DNA from: an uncultured Parolsenella sp. | GTDB lineage: Bacteria; Actinomycetota; Coriobacteriia; Coriobacteriales; Atopobiaceae | Assembly: GCA_934668375.1 (NCBI GenBank) | Contig: CAKUNF010000001.1 | Location: 124,001-188,000 of the forward strand | Direction of reading: 5' to 3' | DNA: 64,000 bases | Shown: piece by piece, positions 17,834 to 27,165 of the stretch | Layout of the letters: each line of letters opens with the position of its first letter | How positions within the stretch are numbered: position 1 is the stretch's first letter | Notes under the pieces: model-generated | What the model was told of the DNA's origin: nothing | Databases searched by the model: none | What the model saw: the letters and a program-made list of their open reading frames with translations, nothing else | Translations under genes and position numbers: made by a program

Positions 17834-19861
17834 GTGCCGCGTTTGATCACGACGCTTCGGAGCCGCCCCGTGTTCTCCTGGATCACCGACATCTTCATGG
17901 CCATCATGGAGCCCTGCTACGGGCTCACCCACAACTGGTGGGCCACCATCCTGCTGTTCACGCTCATCGCCAAGGTGGTGCTCATGCCGCTGTCTTTGTG
18001 GTGCCAGTGGAACTCCATCGTCATGGTGCGCATGATGCCGGCCCTCAACCGCGTCAAGGTCAAGTACTTCGGCGACCAGGAGCAGATCGGCGAGCGCCAG
18101 AGCCGGCTCAACAAGGAGTACCACTACCACCCGCTGCTCTCGCTCATCCCGCTCGCCGTGCAGGTGATCATCCTGTTCGGCCTCGTGGACGTCATCCACG
18201 CCATCGCGGACTCGGGGGCGGCCGGCACCGAGTTCCTCGGGCTCGTGCCCATGGAGGACGGCGGCATGTCGTGGGTCATGCCCGTGGCGGCGACGCTCTC
18301 GGCCGTCGTGATGGGCGTGGCGTCGAACCACATCAACCCGCTTCAGCGCGAGCAGTCCCGCGCCGAGAAGAACTCCACGAACGGCCTGTCCATCGCCCTC
18401 TCGTTCTTCCTGGGCATCTACGTCTCCGCCGGCATGGCGTTCTACTGGGTGTGCTCCAACCTGCTCTCCATCGCCGTGCAGGCCGTCTGCAACCTGTGCA
18501 TCCGCCCGGCCAAGCACGTGGACTACGCAGACCTCGAGGCCTCCAAGGCCGAGCTCGCCGAGCTCAACTCGCTCTCGGCGCGCAAGGGACCCTGGTGGAG
18601 GCCCGACCCGCTGGCCCGCCGCGAGCGCGCCGACTACAGGCGCTTCTTCTCCGTCGTGGGCAAGCACATCGTGTTCTACTCGGAGCGCAGCGGCTTCTGG
18701 AAGTACTTCCGCGGCGCCGTCGAGTGGCTGCTCGCCAACTCCGACGTCTGCGTGCACTACGTCACGGGCGACCCGGACGACCAGGTCTTCGCCTACGCCG
18801 AGGACCACCCTCGCGTGCTTCCGTACTACGTGGGCGAGAAGCGCCTCATCACGCTCATGATGAAGATGGACGCCGACGTCGTGGTCATGACCCTCGACGA
18901 CCTCGAGAACTTCTACGTCAAACGCTCCTACGTCCGCAAGGACACGCGCTACGTCTACGCCTTCCACCACCCGACGTCGCTGCACCTCGTGAGCCACGCC
19001 GCGGCCTTCGACCACTACGACGCGCTCATGTGCGTCGGTCCCCACCAGGTGCGCGAGGCCCGCGCCCGCGAGGCGCAGGCGCACCTCGCCCCGCGCGAGC
19101 TCGCCGCGTGCGGCTACGACCTCATCGACCGCGAGCGGGCAGACTACCTCGCCCGCGACCGCGCGGAGAGGGGCAGGCCCACCGTCCTCATCGCGCCGTC
19201 GTGGCAGGAGGACAACATCCTGGACCTGTGCGCCGACGACGCGATCCGCCCGCTGCTCGGTCGCGGCTGGAGGGTCGTCGTGAGGCCGCACCCCGAGTAC
19301 ACGAAGCGCTACCGCGCCCGCTGGGAGGCCCTGCAGGCCCGCTTCGCCGACGTCCCGGCCGAGGACCTCTACTTCGAGCAGGACTTCTCGAGCTCCGACT
19401 CGATCCTGGACGCGGACGTGCTCGTCACCGACTGGTCGAGCGTGTTCTGCGAGTTCGCCCTCGTGGCGTTCAAGCCGTGCGTGTTCGTCGACTCGCCCAT
19501 GAAGGAGACGAACCCCGAGTGGCGCGACCTCGGCATCGAGCCCACTGACATCACGCTGCGCAACCGCGCCGGCGTCTCGATCGCTCCCGCCGAGCTCGCC
19601 GAGAGGCTGCCCGGCGTGGTGGAGGACATGGTCGAGAACGGCTCCTCCTGGGCGGGCCGCCTCGAGGCCGTGCGCGACGAGATGGTCTACCACCCGGGTC
19701 ACGGCGGCGAGCGCGACGGCCGCTACCTGCTGAGTCTCGTGCTGGAGGCCCAGGCCGCGCGCGAGGGCGACGAGGCTGCCGAGCTCGCGGCCCGCGAGGA
19801 GCGCAAGGAGCTGCTCGCGGACGACGTCATGCTCCCGAGGCTCAAGAAGGGCGGGGAGTAG
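17834..19861 (+). CDS. YidC/Oxa1-like insertase fused to CDP-glycerol glycerophosphotransferase
   Basis: One uninterrupted 675-codon frame. Residues ~15-225 are a YidC/Oxa1 core: five membrane segments, a charged hairpin loop between the first two (MMPALNRVKVKYFGDQEQIGERQ) and a typical NHINPLQ-type loop; the groove arginine before the LxPL motif is Lys47 here. A linker (226-270) leads to a cytosolic transferase, residues ~275-650, with HHP (378-380), APSWQEDN (454-461), RPHPE (484-488) and DWSSV (533-537), matching the TagF/TagB family that polymerises glycerol phosphate. Inference: a membrane-embedded teichoic-acid-type polymerase whose YidC part anchors or translocates. GTG 17834 lacks a clear ribosome site; ATG 17897 is an alternative. 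Main YidC should be elsewhere. Confidence 0.8.
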   Translation: MPRLITTLRSRPVFSWITDIFMAIMEPCYGLTHNWWATILLFTLIAKVVLMPLSLWCQWNSIVMVRMMPALNRVKVKYFGDQEQIGERQSRLNKEYHYHPLLSLIPLAVQVIILFGLVDVIHAIADSGAAGTEFLGLVPMEDGGMSWVMPVAATLSAVVMGVASNHINPLQREQSRAEKNSTNGLSIALSFFLGIYVSAGMAFYWVCSNLLSIAVQAVCNLCIRPAKHVDYADLEASKAELAELNSLSARKGPWWRPDPLARRERADYRRFFSVVGKHIVFYSERSGFWKYFRGAVEWLLANSDVCVHYVTGDPDDQVFAYAEDHPRVLPYYVGEKRLITLMMKMDADVVVMTLDDLENFYVKRSYVRKDTRYVYAFHHPTSLHLVSHAAAFDHYDALMCVGPHQVREARAREAQAHLAPRELAACGYDLIDRERADYLARDRAERGRPTVLIAPSWQEDNILDLCADDAIRPLLGRGWRVVVRPHPEYTKRYRARWEALQARFADVPAEDLYFEQDFSSSDSILDADVLVTDWSSVFCEFALVAFKPCVFVDSPMKETNPEWRDLGIEPTDITLRNRAGVSIAPAELAERLPGVVEDMVENGSSWAGRLEAVRDEMVYHPGHGGERDGRYLLSLVLEAQAAREGDEAAELAAREERKELLADDVMLPRLKKGGE

Positions 19862-19873
19862 GGGCTTGTGTCT

Positions 19874-21535
19874 CTACTCCGTTTTCTTGCGCGCCGTGAT
19901 GGTGGCAAGCCCCCTTGCGGCGAGCGGGATGAGACATAGGAAGAACGGCAGGGTGTACATACCCTTGGCTTCCCAGAGCGTGTAGACGACAAACCCCATG
20001 AAAGCGGCGCAGGGGAGGGCGAACTCAAGCGCCTTTGCCCGCTTCTTGCGAGCCTCGACTGCAAGCGCGGCGCCGCCAACTGACGCGCCTAGATAGATGA
20101 CACTTTGCTGACCGTCCATAACGCACTCGAGGACGCGGCATATGAACCCGTGCGGAAGCGTTGCGTCTGCGGGGTCAAAACGGCCGTTATCTGCGTTCGT
20201 GCGTCCCCGTGCGTCCGCGCGCATGATGCCGCATCCCGCAATGTAGAGTGACTGGAACGTGGGGTCGAGCCATTCGGTACCGAGTTTTGTGCCAAAGAAC
20301 CAGGCCGCGTAGCCCGGATCGTTCGCAAACGTTGTGAGCGACGCAGAGATCGAGGCTTGCGCATCGCGCGACATTGCCGCAACGTCTCCCTCGCTTTTCA
20401 CCTGGCTTTCCAGGGCCGAGTCGCTCCACCAGCCTGGCATGTCGGCGCCCAAGACGCTGTTGTTCGACAGGCCCATGGCGATCCATGCCGTCTTTGGCTG
20501 ATTCTTTGGCAGCTCGTAGCCCAGGCGCGTCTCCATGATCCTCTGCGGAACGATGCCAGCGAGCTTGGAAGCCACGAGGAGAAGGATGACGAACGCAACG
20601 GCACTCGCTCCGTCTTGCTTCCTCAGACAGTCGACAAGCAGCACAAGCAGAAAACCTAAGGCGACAACGACGTACGTGGACTTGACCGCAAGCCCAACGG
20701 CGAGCGCAATGAATCCCAGCACAAAAAAGGCGATGCGGTGCGCCCCCGTGGCGCTGCGTGACTCTACCCACAGGTCCATGGCCAGGAGGGCCAGGAACAA
20801 GCCAATCGTGTTGCCGTAGGGAAACACTGCGAACAGCAGCGGGGCTAAGAGCGTCATCGACAGAAACGCGGTGAGGAGCCTCTCCGGCTTGGGGCGCCCG
20901 ATGACGGCGGTCATCCTCGTGAGCGCAAGAGACGTCCCGACGCAGCACAGGGCGCTGAGTGTCTGGAACGCCTGGACGTCTCGGTCCCCAAACAGGCGCG
21001 AGCATGACTCGAGCAGCAGCAGAATCCCGCCTTGGTATGGATAGTTCGACAGGTACATGTCTCCGGGGAGCTTGCCACGGAACGACTCGCTGTGGGGAAG
21101 AAACGAGCTCAGGTCCCCTTGGGCGAGCTGCCTTGCGTAAGCAAGCAGCTGTGCGGAGTCCGAGAACCCGTTGTGCTCGGTAGCATTCGCCCAGATCCAG
21201 CAGAGACAGAACGCGAGCGCGGTGGCGGCAAGCCCCGCGACGAACCTGCGCTCGGGGATCGAGGCGGACCTGTGGCAGACGAGAAAGGCGAGCAGGGCGT
21301 AGACAACGCCAGCGACAAGCGCCAGGCAGGTCATGAGCGTCCTGCCCGGCGCAAAGAGGTGCCAGATCGTCACGTGCTCGCTCAAGGGGGCCAGAGACGG
21401 CGAGGCCGTCAGAAGCAGCGAGGCGACAAACCCTAGGCCGCAGAGCGCGCTTACGAGTACGACCCCAAGCACGAAAAACCAGTTAAGGCTCGTGTTGCTT
21501 GCGGCATTCTCGTTCTTCTGCCTAGTCGGGTTCAA
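19874..21535 (-). CDS. Polytopic membrane protein, possible GT-C glycosyltransferase
   Basis: 553 residues with roughly eleven hydrophobic segments and an early periplasmic loop holding acidic residues (NATEHNGFSDSAQLLAYARQL, ~116-136), the layout of GT-C lipid-linked sugar transferases. A large C-terminal soluble section (~350-480, QRIMETRLGYELPKNQPKTAW) is followed by more membrane segments. I cannot name the substrate. Codon use is visibly less GC-rich than neighbours, suggesting a different history. Start ATG 21535 follows AAGGAGA, 30 bases after ettA, so they are probably cotranscribed; it converges on the YidC-transferase fusion, and a joint role in surface glycan is possible. Confidence 0.55.
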   Translation of the reverse strand: MNPTRQKNENAASNTSLNWFFVLGVVLVSALCGLGFVASLLLTASPSLAPLSEHVTIWHLFAPGRTLMTCLALVAGVVYALLAFLVCHRSASIPERRFVAGLAATALAFCLCWIWANATEHNGFSDSAQLLAYARQLAQGDLSSFLPHSESFRGKLPGDMYLSNYPYQGGILLLLESCSRLFGDRDVQAFQTLSALCCVGTSLALTRMTAVIGRPKPERLLTAFLSMTLLAPLLFAVFPYGNTIGLFLALLAMDLWVESRSATGAHRIAFFVLGFIALAVGLAVKSTYVVVALGFLLVLLVDCLRKQDGASAVAFVILLLVASKLAGIVPQRIMETRLGYELPKNQPKTAWIAMGLSNNSVLGADMPGWWSDSALESQVKSEGDVAAMSRDAQASISASLTTFANDPGYAAWFFGTKLGTEWLDPTFQSLYIAGCGIMRADARGRTNADNGRFDPADATLPHGFICRVLECVMDGQQSVIYLGASVGGAALAVEARKKRAKALEFALPCAAFMGFVVYTLWEAKGMYTLPFFLCLIPLAARGLATITARKKTE

Positions 21536-21565
21536 TGCCTACGTCTCCTTCCCGAGCCATGTGGC

Positions 21566-23287
21566 CTAGTCCCTCGTGAGCTTGCGGTGGATGCGGTGGG
21601 GCTTTGACGCCTCTTCGCCCAGGCGACGCACGCGGTCGCGCTGGTAGTCGTCGAAATTGCCCTCGAACCAATGCCAGGTGCCGGGATTCTCGTCCGTTCC
21701 CTCCCACGCGAGGATGTGGGTGGCCACGCGGTCGAGGAACCAGCGGTCGTGCGAGGTGATGACCGAGCAGCCCGGGAAGGCGAGAAGCGCCTCCTCGAGG
21801 CTCTCGAGCGTCTCGGTGTCCAGGTCGTTCGTGGGCTCGTCGAGAAGCAGGAGGTTTCCGCCCTGCTTGAGCGTGAGCGCGAGGTTGAGACGGTTGCGCT
21901 CACCGCCGGAAAGCACACCGGCGGGCTTCTGCTGGTCGGTGCCCTTGAAGCCGAACGCGGAGACGTAGGCGCGGGAGTTGATCTCGTCCTTGCCCACGAC
22001 GATGAAGTCGTTGCCGTCAGAGACGACCTCCCAGACGTTCTTGTCGGCGTCGATCCCTGCGCGCATCTGGTCCACGTAGGAGAGCTTGACCGTCTCACCG
22101 AGCGTGATGGAGCCGCTCGTGGGCTGCTCGGTCGCAGAGGAGGCGAGCGTCTGGTCGCCGGCCTCGACGGCGGCGCCCACGATCATCTTGAACAGCGTGG
22201 ACTTGCCCACGCCGTTGGGGCCGATGACGCCCACGATGCCGTTTCTCGGCAGTTCGAACGACAGGTCGTCGATGAGCACGCGGTCGCCGAAGCTCTTGGA
22301 GAGGTGCTCGGCCACGAGGACTTTCGTGCCCAGGCGAGGGCCGGTGGGGATGCGGATGTCGGTGACGGCGACGGAGCGGCCCGCCTGGGCCTCGGCTTCC
22401 ATCTGCTCGTAGCGCTCGAGGCGCGCCTTGTTCTTGGCCTGGCGCGCCTTGGGGCTGCTGCGCACCCACTCGAGCTCGTTCTTGAGGCGCGTGGCGAGCT
22501 TGGCCTCCTTCTGACCCTGAGCCTCGAGGCGGGCCGCCTTGGTCTCGAGATAGGTGGAGTAGTTGCCCTTGTAGGGGTAGAGGTGGCCGCGGTCGACCTC
22601 GCAGATCCACTCGGCCACGTTGTCGAGGAAGTAGCGGTCGTGCGTCACGGCGAGCACGGCGCCGGGGTAGTTGTGCAGGAACTGCTCGAGCCACAGCACG
22701 CTCTCGGCGTCGAGGTGGTTCGTGGGCTCGTCGAGCAGCAGCAGGTCCGGGGCCTCGAGAAGCAGGCGGCACAGGGCCACGCGGCGGCGCTCGCCTCCGG
22801 ACAGGTGGTCGACACGCTCGTCGGGGTCGGGGCACTGAAGGGCGTCCATCGCCTGGGTGAGCTGGGAGTCCAGGTCCCAGCCGTTCGCGGCGTCAATTTC
22901 GTCCTGGAGCCTGCCCATCTCGGCCATGAGTGCGTCAAAGTCTGCGTCCGGGTCGGCCATCTCGTTGCCGATCTGGTTGAAGCGCTCGATCTTTGCCACG
23001 AGGTCGCCAAACGCCATGCGCACGTTCTCGATGACGGTCTTGTCGTCGTCGAGCGGGGGTTCCTGCTCAAGCAGGCCCACGGTGTAGCCAGGCGTGAGGC
23101 GCGCGTCGCCGTTCGTGACCTCCTCCTTGCCGGCCATGATCTTGAGCAGCGTGGACTTGCCCATGCCGTTGGGGCCGACGACGCCGATCTTGGCGCCGGG
23201 GAAGAAGCTGAGCGTGACGTCGTCGAGGATGACCTTGTCGCCATGGCTCTTGCGGGCCTCGAACATCTGGTAGATGAATTCTGCCAT
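21566..23287 (-). CDS. ettA: EttA, energy-dependent translational throttle (ABC-F)
   Basis: 573 residues with two ABC ATPase domains and no membrane part. Walker [10 protein letters not shown] and GPNGVGKST, signatures [11 protein letters not shown] and [11 protein letters not shown], Walker [13 protein letters not shown] and [12 protein letters not shown]. The start [28 protein letters not shown] and the arm/linker region ([19 protein letters not shown]) fit EttA, which gates ribosome entry into elongation according to energy charge. ATG 23287 follows AGGAGGTATCC; longer in-frame starts have no ribosome site. Confidence 0.93.
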   Translation of the reverse strand: MAEFIYQMFEARKSHGDKVILDDVTLSFFPGAKIGVVGPNGMGKSTLLKIMAGKEEVTNGDARLTPGYTVGLLEQEPPLDDDKTVIENVRMAFGDLVAKIERFNQIGNEMADPDADFDALMAEMGRLQDEIDAANGWDLDSQLTQAMDALQCPDPDERVDHLSGGERRRVALCRLLLEAPDLLLLDEPTNHLDAESVLWLEQFLHNYPGAVLAVTHDRYFLDNVAEWICEVDRGHLYPYKGNYSTYLETKAARLEAQGQKEAKLATRLKNELEWVRSSPKARQAKNKARLERYEQMEAEAQAGRSVAVTDIRIPTGPRLGTKVLVAEHLSKSFGDRVLIDDLSFELPRNGIVGVIGPNGVGKSTLFKMIVGAAVEAGDQTLASSATEQPTSGSITLGETVKLSYVDQMRAGIDADKNVWEVVSDGNDFIVVGKDEINSRAYVSAFGFKGTDQQKPAGVLSGGERNRLNLALTLKQGGNLLLLDEPTNDLDTETLESLEEALLAFPGCSVITSHDRWFLDRVATHILAWEGTDENPGTWHWFEGNFDDYQRDRVRRLGEEASKPHRIHRKLTRD

Positions 23288-23405
23288 CTGGATACCTCCT
23301 GGTAGCGGTGGCTCTTGGGTGCTCATGCGCAGCGAGGGCGCTTGCGCAATCCAAAAGCGTATCAGATAAGTGGTGGGGCACATGTGAGCCGCGCGTGTGT
23401 TTGGG

Positions 23406-23411
23406 TAGAAT
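23406..23411 (+). promoter_or_regulatory. -10 box for the DnaJ operon
   Basis: TAGAAT 70 bases before the start of the first DnaJ gene; no clear -35. A GACTCAAG element (23453-23460) lies downstream; the same octamer precedes the second dnaJ (24633-24640). No CIRCE or full HAIR element is visible. Confidence 0.35.
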
Positions 23412-23478
23412 GTCGAGCATACGTGCGCCTTGGGTGCTTGCCCGGGCAATTCGACTCAAGACGGGAGCCCATCTGAGC

Positions 23479-24594
23479 ATGGCATCCATGAACGACAAGG
23501 ACTACTACGCCATTCTCGGCGTCGACCACGACGCGGATGACGCGGCGATTCGCAAGGCGTTCCAGAAGCTTGCGCGCAAGTACCACCCAGACATCAACAA
23601 GGAGCCCGGTGCCGAGGAGAAGTTCAAGGAGATCTCCGAGGCATACGCCGTGCTCTCCGATCCGGACAAGCGCCGTCGGTATGACGCCATGCAGTCTGGC
23701 AACCCGTTTGCCGGCGCTTCCTATGGCTCGTCGAGCCAGCCTCAGGGAGACCCCTTTGGTGGCATGGGAGGCTTCTGGGGCTGGCCGTTCGGCGCCGCCG
23801 GCTCGGCCCCACGCTCGGGCTCGCGCCGCAGTCGCGCCTACAATCCCAAGGCGGGCGGGGACGTGGTCTACCAGCTCGACATCGATGACAAGCAGGCCAA
23901 GGAGGGCGTGCGTCGCGGCGTCACGTACCAGCGCTACGTTGCCTGCGACGTCTGCCATGGCGCGGGCTCGGTGCATGCGGACCACGCGCGCACGTGCCCC
24001 ACGTGTGGCGGCACGGGCCACATCTCCGTCGACCTCGCGAGCCTTCTCGGCCTGGGCGTCATGAACATGGTGTGCCCCGAGTGCGAGGGGTCCGGTCGCG
24101 TGGTCGTTGACCCGTGCGAGGCGTGCGGGGGCTCCGGTCGCGTTCTCTCTGCGAGCGAGGTCGTCGTGGACATCCCCGCCGGAAGCCACGACGGCGACAC
24201 GGTGCGCGTGCCCGGCATGGGCAACGCCGGCACGAACGGCTCGTCCACGGGCGACTTCGTCTGTCGCGTGGGCGTTCCCAGCGAGCGCCTGCAGCCCCAG
24301 GCCGCGCAGGGTTTCCAGATGATCGGCTTTGCCGTGCCGTTCCTCATCATGGGGGTGCTGCTCGACGTGCTCGCCCAGCTCTCCATCATCGTGGGCATCC
24401 CGCTCGTCGTGGGCCTCGTGCTCGTGGGCAGGGGAGGCGGCGTGCTTCACCACGGGGGCGTGTGGTGGAAGAATGCCTGGCGCTACTTCGTGAACGGCTT
24501 CATGAACGCCGCGACGATCGCCGTCTTCATGGCGCTCATGGTCTCCTGCATGTCGGGCTTTGGCACGGCGGGGTATCGAGGCCGGCTCTACTAG
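23479..24594 (+). CDS. Membrane-anchored DnaJ-like co-chaperone
   Basis: A 371-residue protein with a J domain (residues ~7-68, HPD at 36-38), a Gly/Phe/Ser region (~72-115), four zinc-finger repeats (C156/C159, C173/C176, C199/C202, C213/C216) and one beta-domain strand set ending with [21 protein letters not shown]. Where normal DnaJ continues with its second client-binding and dimerisation domain, this one has two or three hydrophobic segments (~281-317, ~340-360). A J-protein recruiting DnaK to the membrane face is a reasonable inference. ATG 23479 (or MND at 23488). Directly upstream of a complete dnaJ; in relatives this slot often holds hrcA, which is absent here. Confidence 0.82.
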   Translation: MASMNDKDYYAILGVDHDADDAAIRKAFQKLARKYHPDINKEPGAEEKFKEISEAYAVLSDPDKRRRYDAMQSGNPFAGASYGSSSQPQGDPFGGMGGFWGWPFGAAGSAPRSGSRRSRAYNPKAGGDVVYQLDIDDKQAKEGVRRGVTYQRYVACDVCHGAGSVHADHARTCPTCGGTGHISVDLASLLGLGVMNMVCPECEGSGRVVVDPCEACGGSGRVLSASEVVVDIPAGSHDGDTVRVPGMGNAGTNGSSTGDFVCRVGVPSERLQPQAAQGFQMIGFAVPFLIMGVLLDVLAQLSIIVGIPLVVGLVLVGRGGGVLHHGGVWWKNAWRYFVNGFMNAATIAVFMALMVSCMSGFGTAGYRGRLY

Positions 24595-24603
24595 GTGGAT
24601 ATC

Positions 24604-24630
24604 GGGCGGCGTTGCCGCCCCTTTCGTTGT
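24604..24630 (+). terminator. Hairpin between the two DnaJ genes
   Basis: GGGCGGC (24604-24610), loop GTT, GCCGCCC (24614-24620), then CTTTCGTTGTT. Probably an attenuating or partial terminator, since dnaJ lies only 42 bases further. Confidence 0.65.
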
Positions 24631-24661
24631 TGGACTCAAGAGGGAAGCGAGTACTACGAGC

Positions 24662-25840
24662 GTGGAAGCTAAGGTCGACTACTACGAGGTGCTTGGCGTC
24701 GATCGCGACGCGGACGCCAGGACCATCAAGCGTGCGTTTCTCAAGAAGGCCAGGACCCTTCACCCGGACGTGAACAAGGCTCCGGACGCGGAGGAGAAGT
24801 TCAAGGAGGTCAACGAGGCGTACTCGGTGCTCTCCGACGAGCAGAAGCGCGCCAACTACGACCGCTATGGCGACCCGGACGGCCCCGCCGGCTTTGGCGG
24901 TGCCGGCGTGGACGTCTCAGACATCTTCGGCGGCTTCGGCATGGACGACATCTTCTCCTCGTTCTTCGGCGGCGGCGCCTCGGGCGGCCGCGCCGCTCGC
25001 ACGGCCGGCCGTGACATGGGCATCACGCTGCGCATCTCGCTTGCCGAGGCGGCCGCCGGGTGCACCAAGACGGTTGCGTATGACCGCCTGGCGCCCTGCG
25101 ACGACTGCAACGGCAGCGGCTGCGCCGAGGGCGGACACGTGACCACGTGCCCGCGCTGTCATGGCACGGGTCGCGTCGTCACGGTTCAACGCACGATTCT
25201 GGGCCAGATGCAGACGCAGTCCGAGTGCCCCGTCTGCCACGGCACCGGCCACTCCATCGACCATCCCTGCGAGACGTGCGGTGGCCAGGGCCGTACGCCC
25301 AACCACGAGACCGTCAAGGTGGACATCCCTGCGGGCGTCCACTCCGGCCAGTCCCTCAAGGTCGAGGGCTTTGGCGAGGCGGGCATCCGCGGAGACCGTT
25401 CCGGCGACCTCATCGTGCGCATCGACGTGCAGGAGGGCGACCGCTTCCAGCGCGAGGGCGATGACCTGTACTGCATGGAGGACATCACGGCGCTCGAGGC
25501 CATGTGTGGCTGCACGCTCGATGTCGAGGGCGTGCTTGCGGGCGAGCGCGTGAGCGTGCGCGTTCCTGCGGGCAGCCAGAACGCCCAGCACATCGAGGCG
25601 GAGGGCTTTGGCATGCCGCGCCAGGGCAGCCATGCCCGCGGCAAGCTCGTCGTGGTGCTCAACGTCACCATTCCCGCCGACCTCTCCGCCGAGGACATGG
25701 AGGCGATCAGGAGCATCGCCCTTGCTCGAGGAGAGCGCGTGGACGATGGCGACGAGGCAGACGAGAAGCCCGAGGACGGCGGCCTGTTCGGCCATAGGCA
25801 CGGCCGCGCCGCGTCGGCCAAGGCCAAGCGCAGGAAGTGA
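24662..25840 (+). CDS. dnaJ: Chaperone protein DnaJ (DnaJ2 type)
   Basis: 392 residues with the complete type A layout: J domain ([11 protein letters not shown] near 37), Gly/Phe region ([29 protein letters not shown]), four CxxCxGxG zinc repeats (~140-205), both C-terminal beta domains and a charged tail. It stimulates DnaK ATPase and delivers unfolded clients. GTG 24662 is chosen because the following [12 protein letters not shown] matches family N termini and longer starts run through the terminator. Followed by mtaB, with a TGATG stop/start overlap. Confidence 0.94.
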   Translation: MEAKVDYYEVLGVDRDADARTIKRAFLKKARTLHPDVNKAPDAEEKFKEVNEAYSVLSDEQKRANYDRYGDPDGPAGFGGAGVDVSDIFGGFGMDDIFSSFFGGGASGGRAARTAGRDMGITLRISLAEAAAGCTKTVAYDRLAPCDDCNGSGCAEGGHVTTCPRCHGTGRVVTVQRTILGQMQTQSECPVCHGTGHSIDHPCETCGGQGRTPNHETVKVDIPAGVHSGQSLKVEGFGEAGIRGDRSGDLIVRIDVQEGDRFQREGDDLYCMEDITALEAMCGCTLDVEGVLAGERVSVRVPAGSQNAQHIEAEGFGMPRQGSHARGKLVVVLNVTIPADLSAEDMEAIRSIALARGERVDDGDEADEKPEDGGLFGHRHGRAASAKAKRRK

Positions 25841-27135
25841 TGAGGGCTCCTCGCGTCCTTCTCGAGAACCTTGGGTGCCGTGTGAACAGGGCCGAGCTCG
25901 ACGCCATGGGCAGGGGCCTCGTGGCGGCCGGCTGCGAGCTCGTTTGCGCGGCGCCTGCGGACGTCATCGTCGTGAACACCTGTGCCGTCACGGGAGAGGC
26001 CCAGGCAAAGGCAAGGCATGCCGTGCGCCAGGCGTGCGAGGTCGCGGGGAGCGGCGTCGTCGCCACGGGATGCGCGGCATCGCTGTTTGGGGCGGAGCTC
26101 GCAGCCATGGGACCTAGCGTCGTCGTCGAGCCCGATAAGACGCGCGTCTGCGAGCGCGTGCGCGAGCTCGTGCGGACCGATCGCGAAGCTGGGCCCATGC
26201 GTCGCGGCACCGACGCGAGCGCCATGGCCGTCGCCGACGTCCGGCCGAAGTCCGGTTCCGTTACGCCCACGGGTCGCATGCGCCCCGGTCTCAAGATCCA
26301 GGACGGCTGCGACCGAAGGTGCGCGTACTGCATCGTGTGGAAGGCGCGCGGTCCCGCGCGCTCGATGGGCGCCGACGACGTGCTGTCATCCGTACGCGAG
26401 CTCATGGCAGACGGCGCGTCCGAGGTCGTGCTCACGGGCATCGACCTCGGACGCTACGAGGCGGACGGAACGTCGCTTGCGCGCCTCGTCGATCGCATCC
26501 TGTGCGAGACGAGCGTGGGGCGCGTTCGCCTCTCGTCTGTCGAGCCTGCTGGCGTCACCAGGGAGCTTCTCGGCGTCATGGCGGGCTCGCGTGGACGAGT
26601 GGCGCCGTTTCTCCACGTTCCCCTCCAGAGCGGCTGCGACTCCACGCTGTCACGGATGCTGCGCCCCTACGAGATGGCCCAGTACGAGCGCACCATCGAT
26701 CGCGCGCGAGAGCTCGTGCCCTCCGTTTCCATCTCAACTGACGTCATCGTGGGCTTTCCCGGTGAGACGAACGCCGAGTTTTCCGAGAGTCTCGCCGCTT
26801 GCGAGCGCCTTGCATTCTCCAGGCTCCACGTGTTTCGCTACTCGAGACGTCCGGGGACGCCGGCGGCATCCATGCCCTGCCAGGTCGCTGAGGCTACGAA
26901 GGCCGCTCGCTCGCGGGCGATGCGCGAGCTTTCGGATCGCCTCGAGCTGGACTATGCCAGGTCCCTCGTGGGGACAGCGCAGCTCGTTTTGTGCGAGCAC
27001 GGCGGGATGGGCACGACGGGTGGCGGCGTTCGCGTGCGCGTGGACGAGGGGCTTCTCGGCCGTCTCGTGACGCTCGCCCCCGAGGACGTGGACCTCGCCG
27101 GCGTGCTCGATGCGCGGGGCTGTCGTATCATCTAG
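25840..27135 (+). CDS. mtaB: tRNA ct6A37/t6A37 methylthiotransferase MtaB
   Basis: Radical SAM enzyme converting t6A37 to ms2t6A37. 431 residues: UPF0004 N-terminal domain with LENLGCRVNRAELD and VNTCAVTGEA plus ATGCAA (three cluster cysteines), then the SAM cluster CDRRCAYCIVWKARGPARS around residue 154, VPLQSGCD, and FPGET. NRAE instead of NQ(S/V)E and the shorter C-terminal domain separate it from MiaB and RimO. ATG 25840 is favoured over GTG 25837 by spacing from AGGAAG. One of three methylthiotransferases in the window. Confidence 0.88.
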   Translation: MRAPRVLLENLGCRVNRAELDAMGRGLVAAGCELVCAAPADVIVVNTCAVTGEAQAKARHAVRQACEVAGSGVVATGCAASLFGAELAAMGPSVVVEPDKTRVCERVRELVRTDREAGPMRRGTDASAMAVADVRPKSGSVTPTGRMRPGLKIQDGCDRRCAYCIVWKARGPARSMGADDVLSSVRELMADGASEVVLTGIDLGRYEADGTSLARLVDRILCETSVGRVRLSSVEPAGVTRELLGVMAGSRGRVAPFLHVPLQSGCDSTLSRMLRPYEMAQYERTIDRARELVPSVSISTDVIVGFPGETNAEFSESLAACERLAFSRLHVFRYSRRPGTPAASMPCQVAEATKAARSRAMRELSDRLELDYARSLVGTAQLVLCEHGGMGTTGGGVRVRVDEGLLGRLVTLAPEDVDLAGVLDARGCRII

Positions 27136-27165
27136 CAGGTAACGAAACGTCTTCCTTGGAGGAGC

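Noticed and set aside
17938-19548. 536-codon open frame on the + strand inside the YidC-transferase fusion
   Set aside because: It is Arg/Ala/Pro/Gly-rich with no fold pattern and overlaps a frame with clear domains; a high-GC shadow.
17789-19702. 637-codon frame on the - strand opposite the fusion gene
   Set aside because: Val/Leu/His/Asp-rich antisense shadow with no motifs; same for 4339-6252 and 13729-15171.
21671-23305. 544-codon frame opposite ettA
   Set aside because: No motif, Val/Glu/His-rich; ettA has both ABC signatures.
23288-23478. CIRCE or full HAIR operator before the DnaJ genes
   Set aside because: Only a half-element (ACTCAAG) is present, without a correctly spaced partner.
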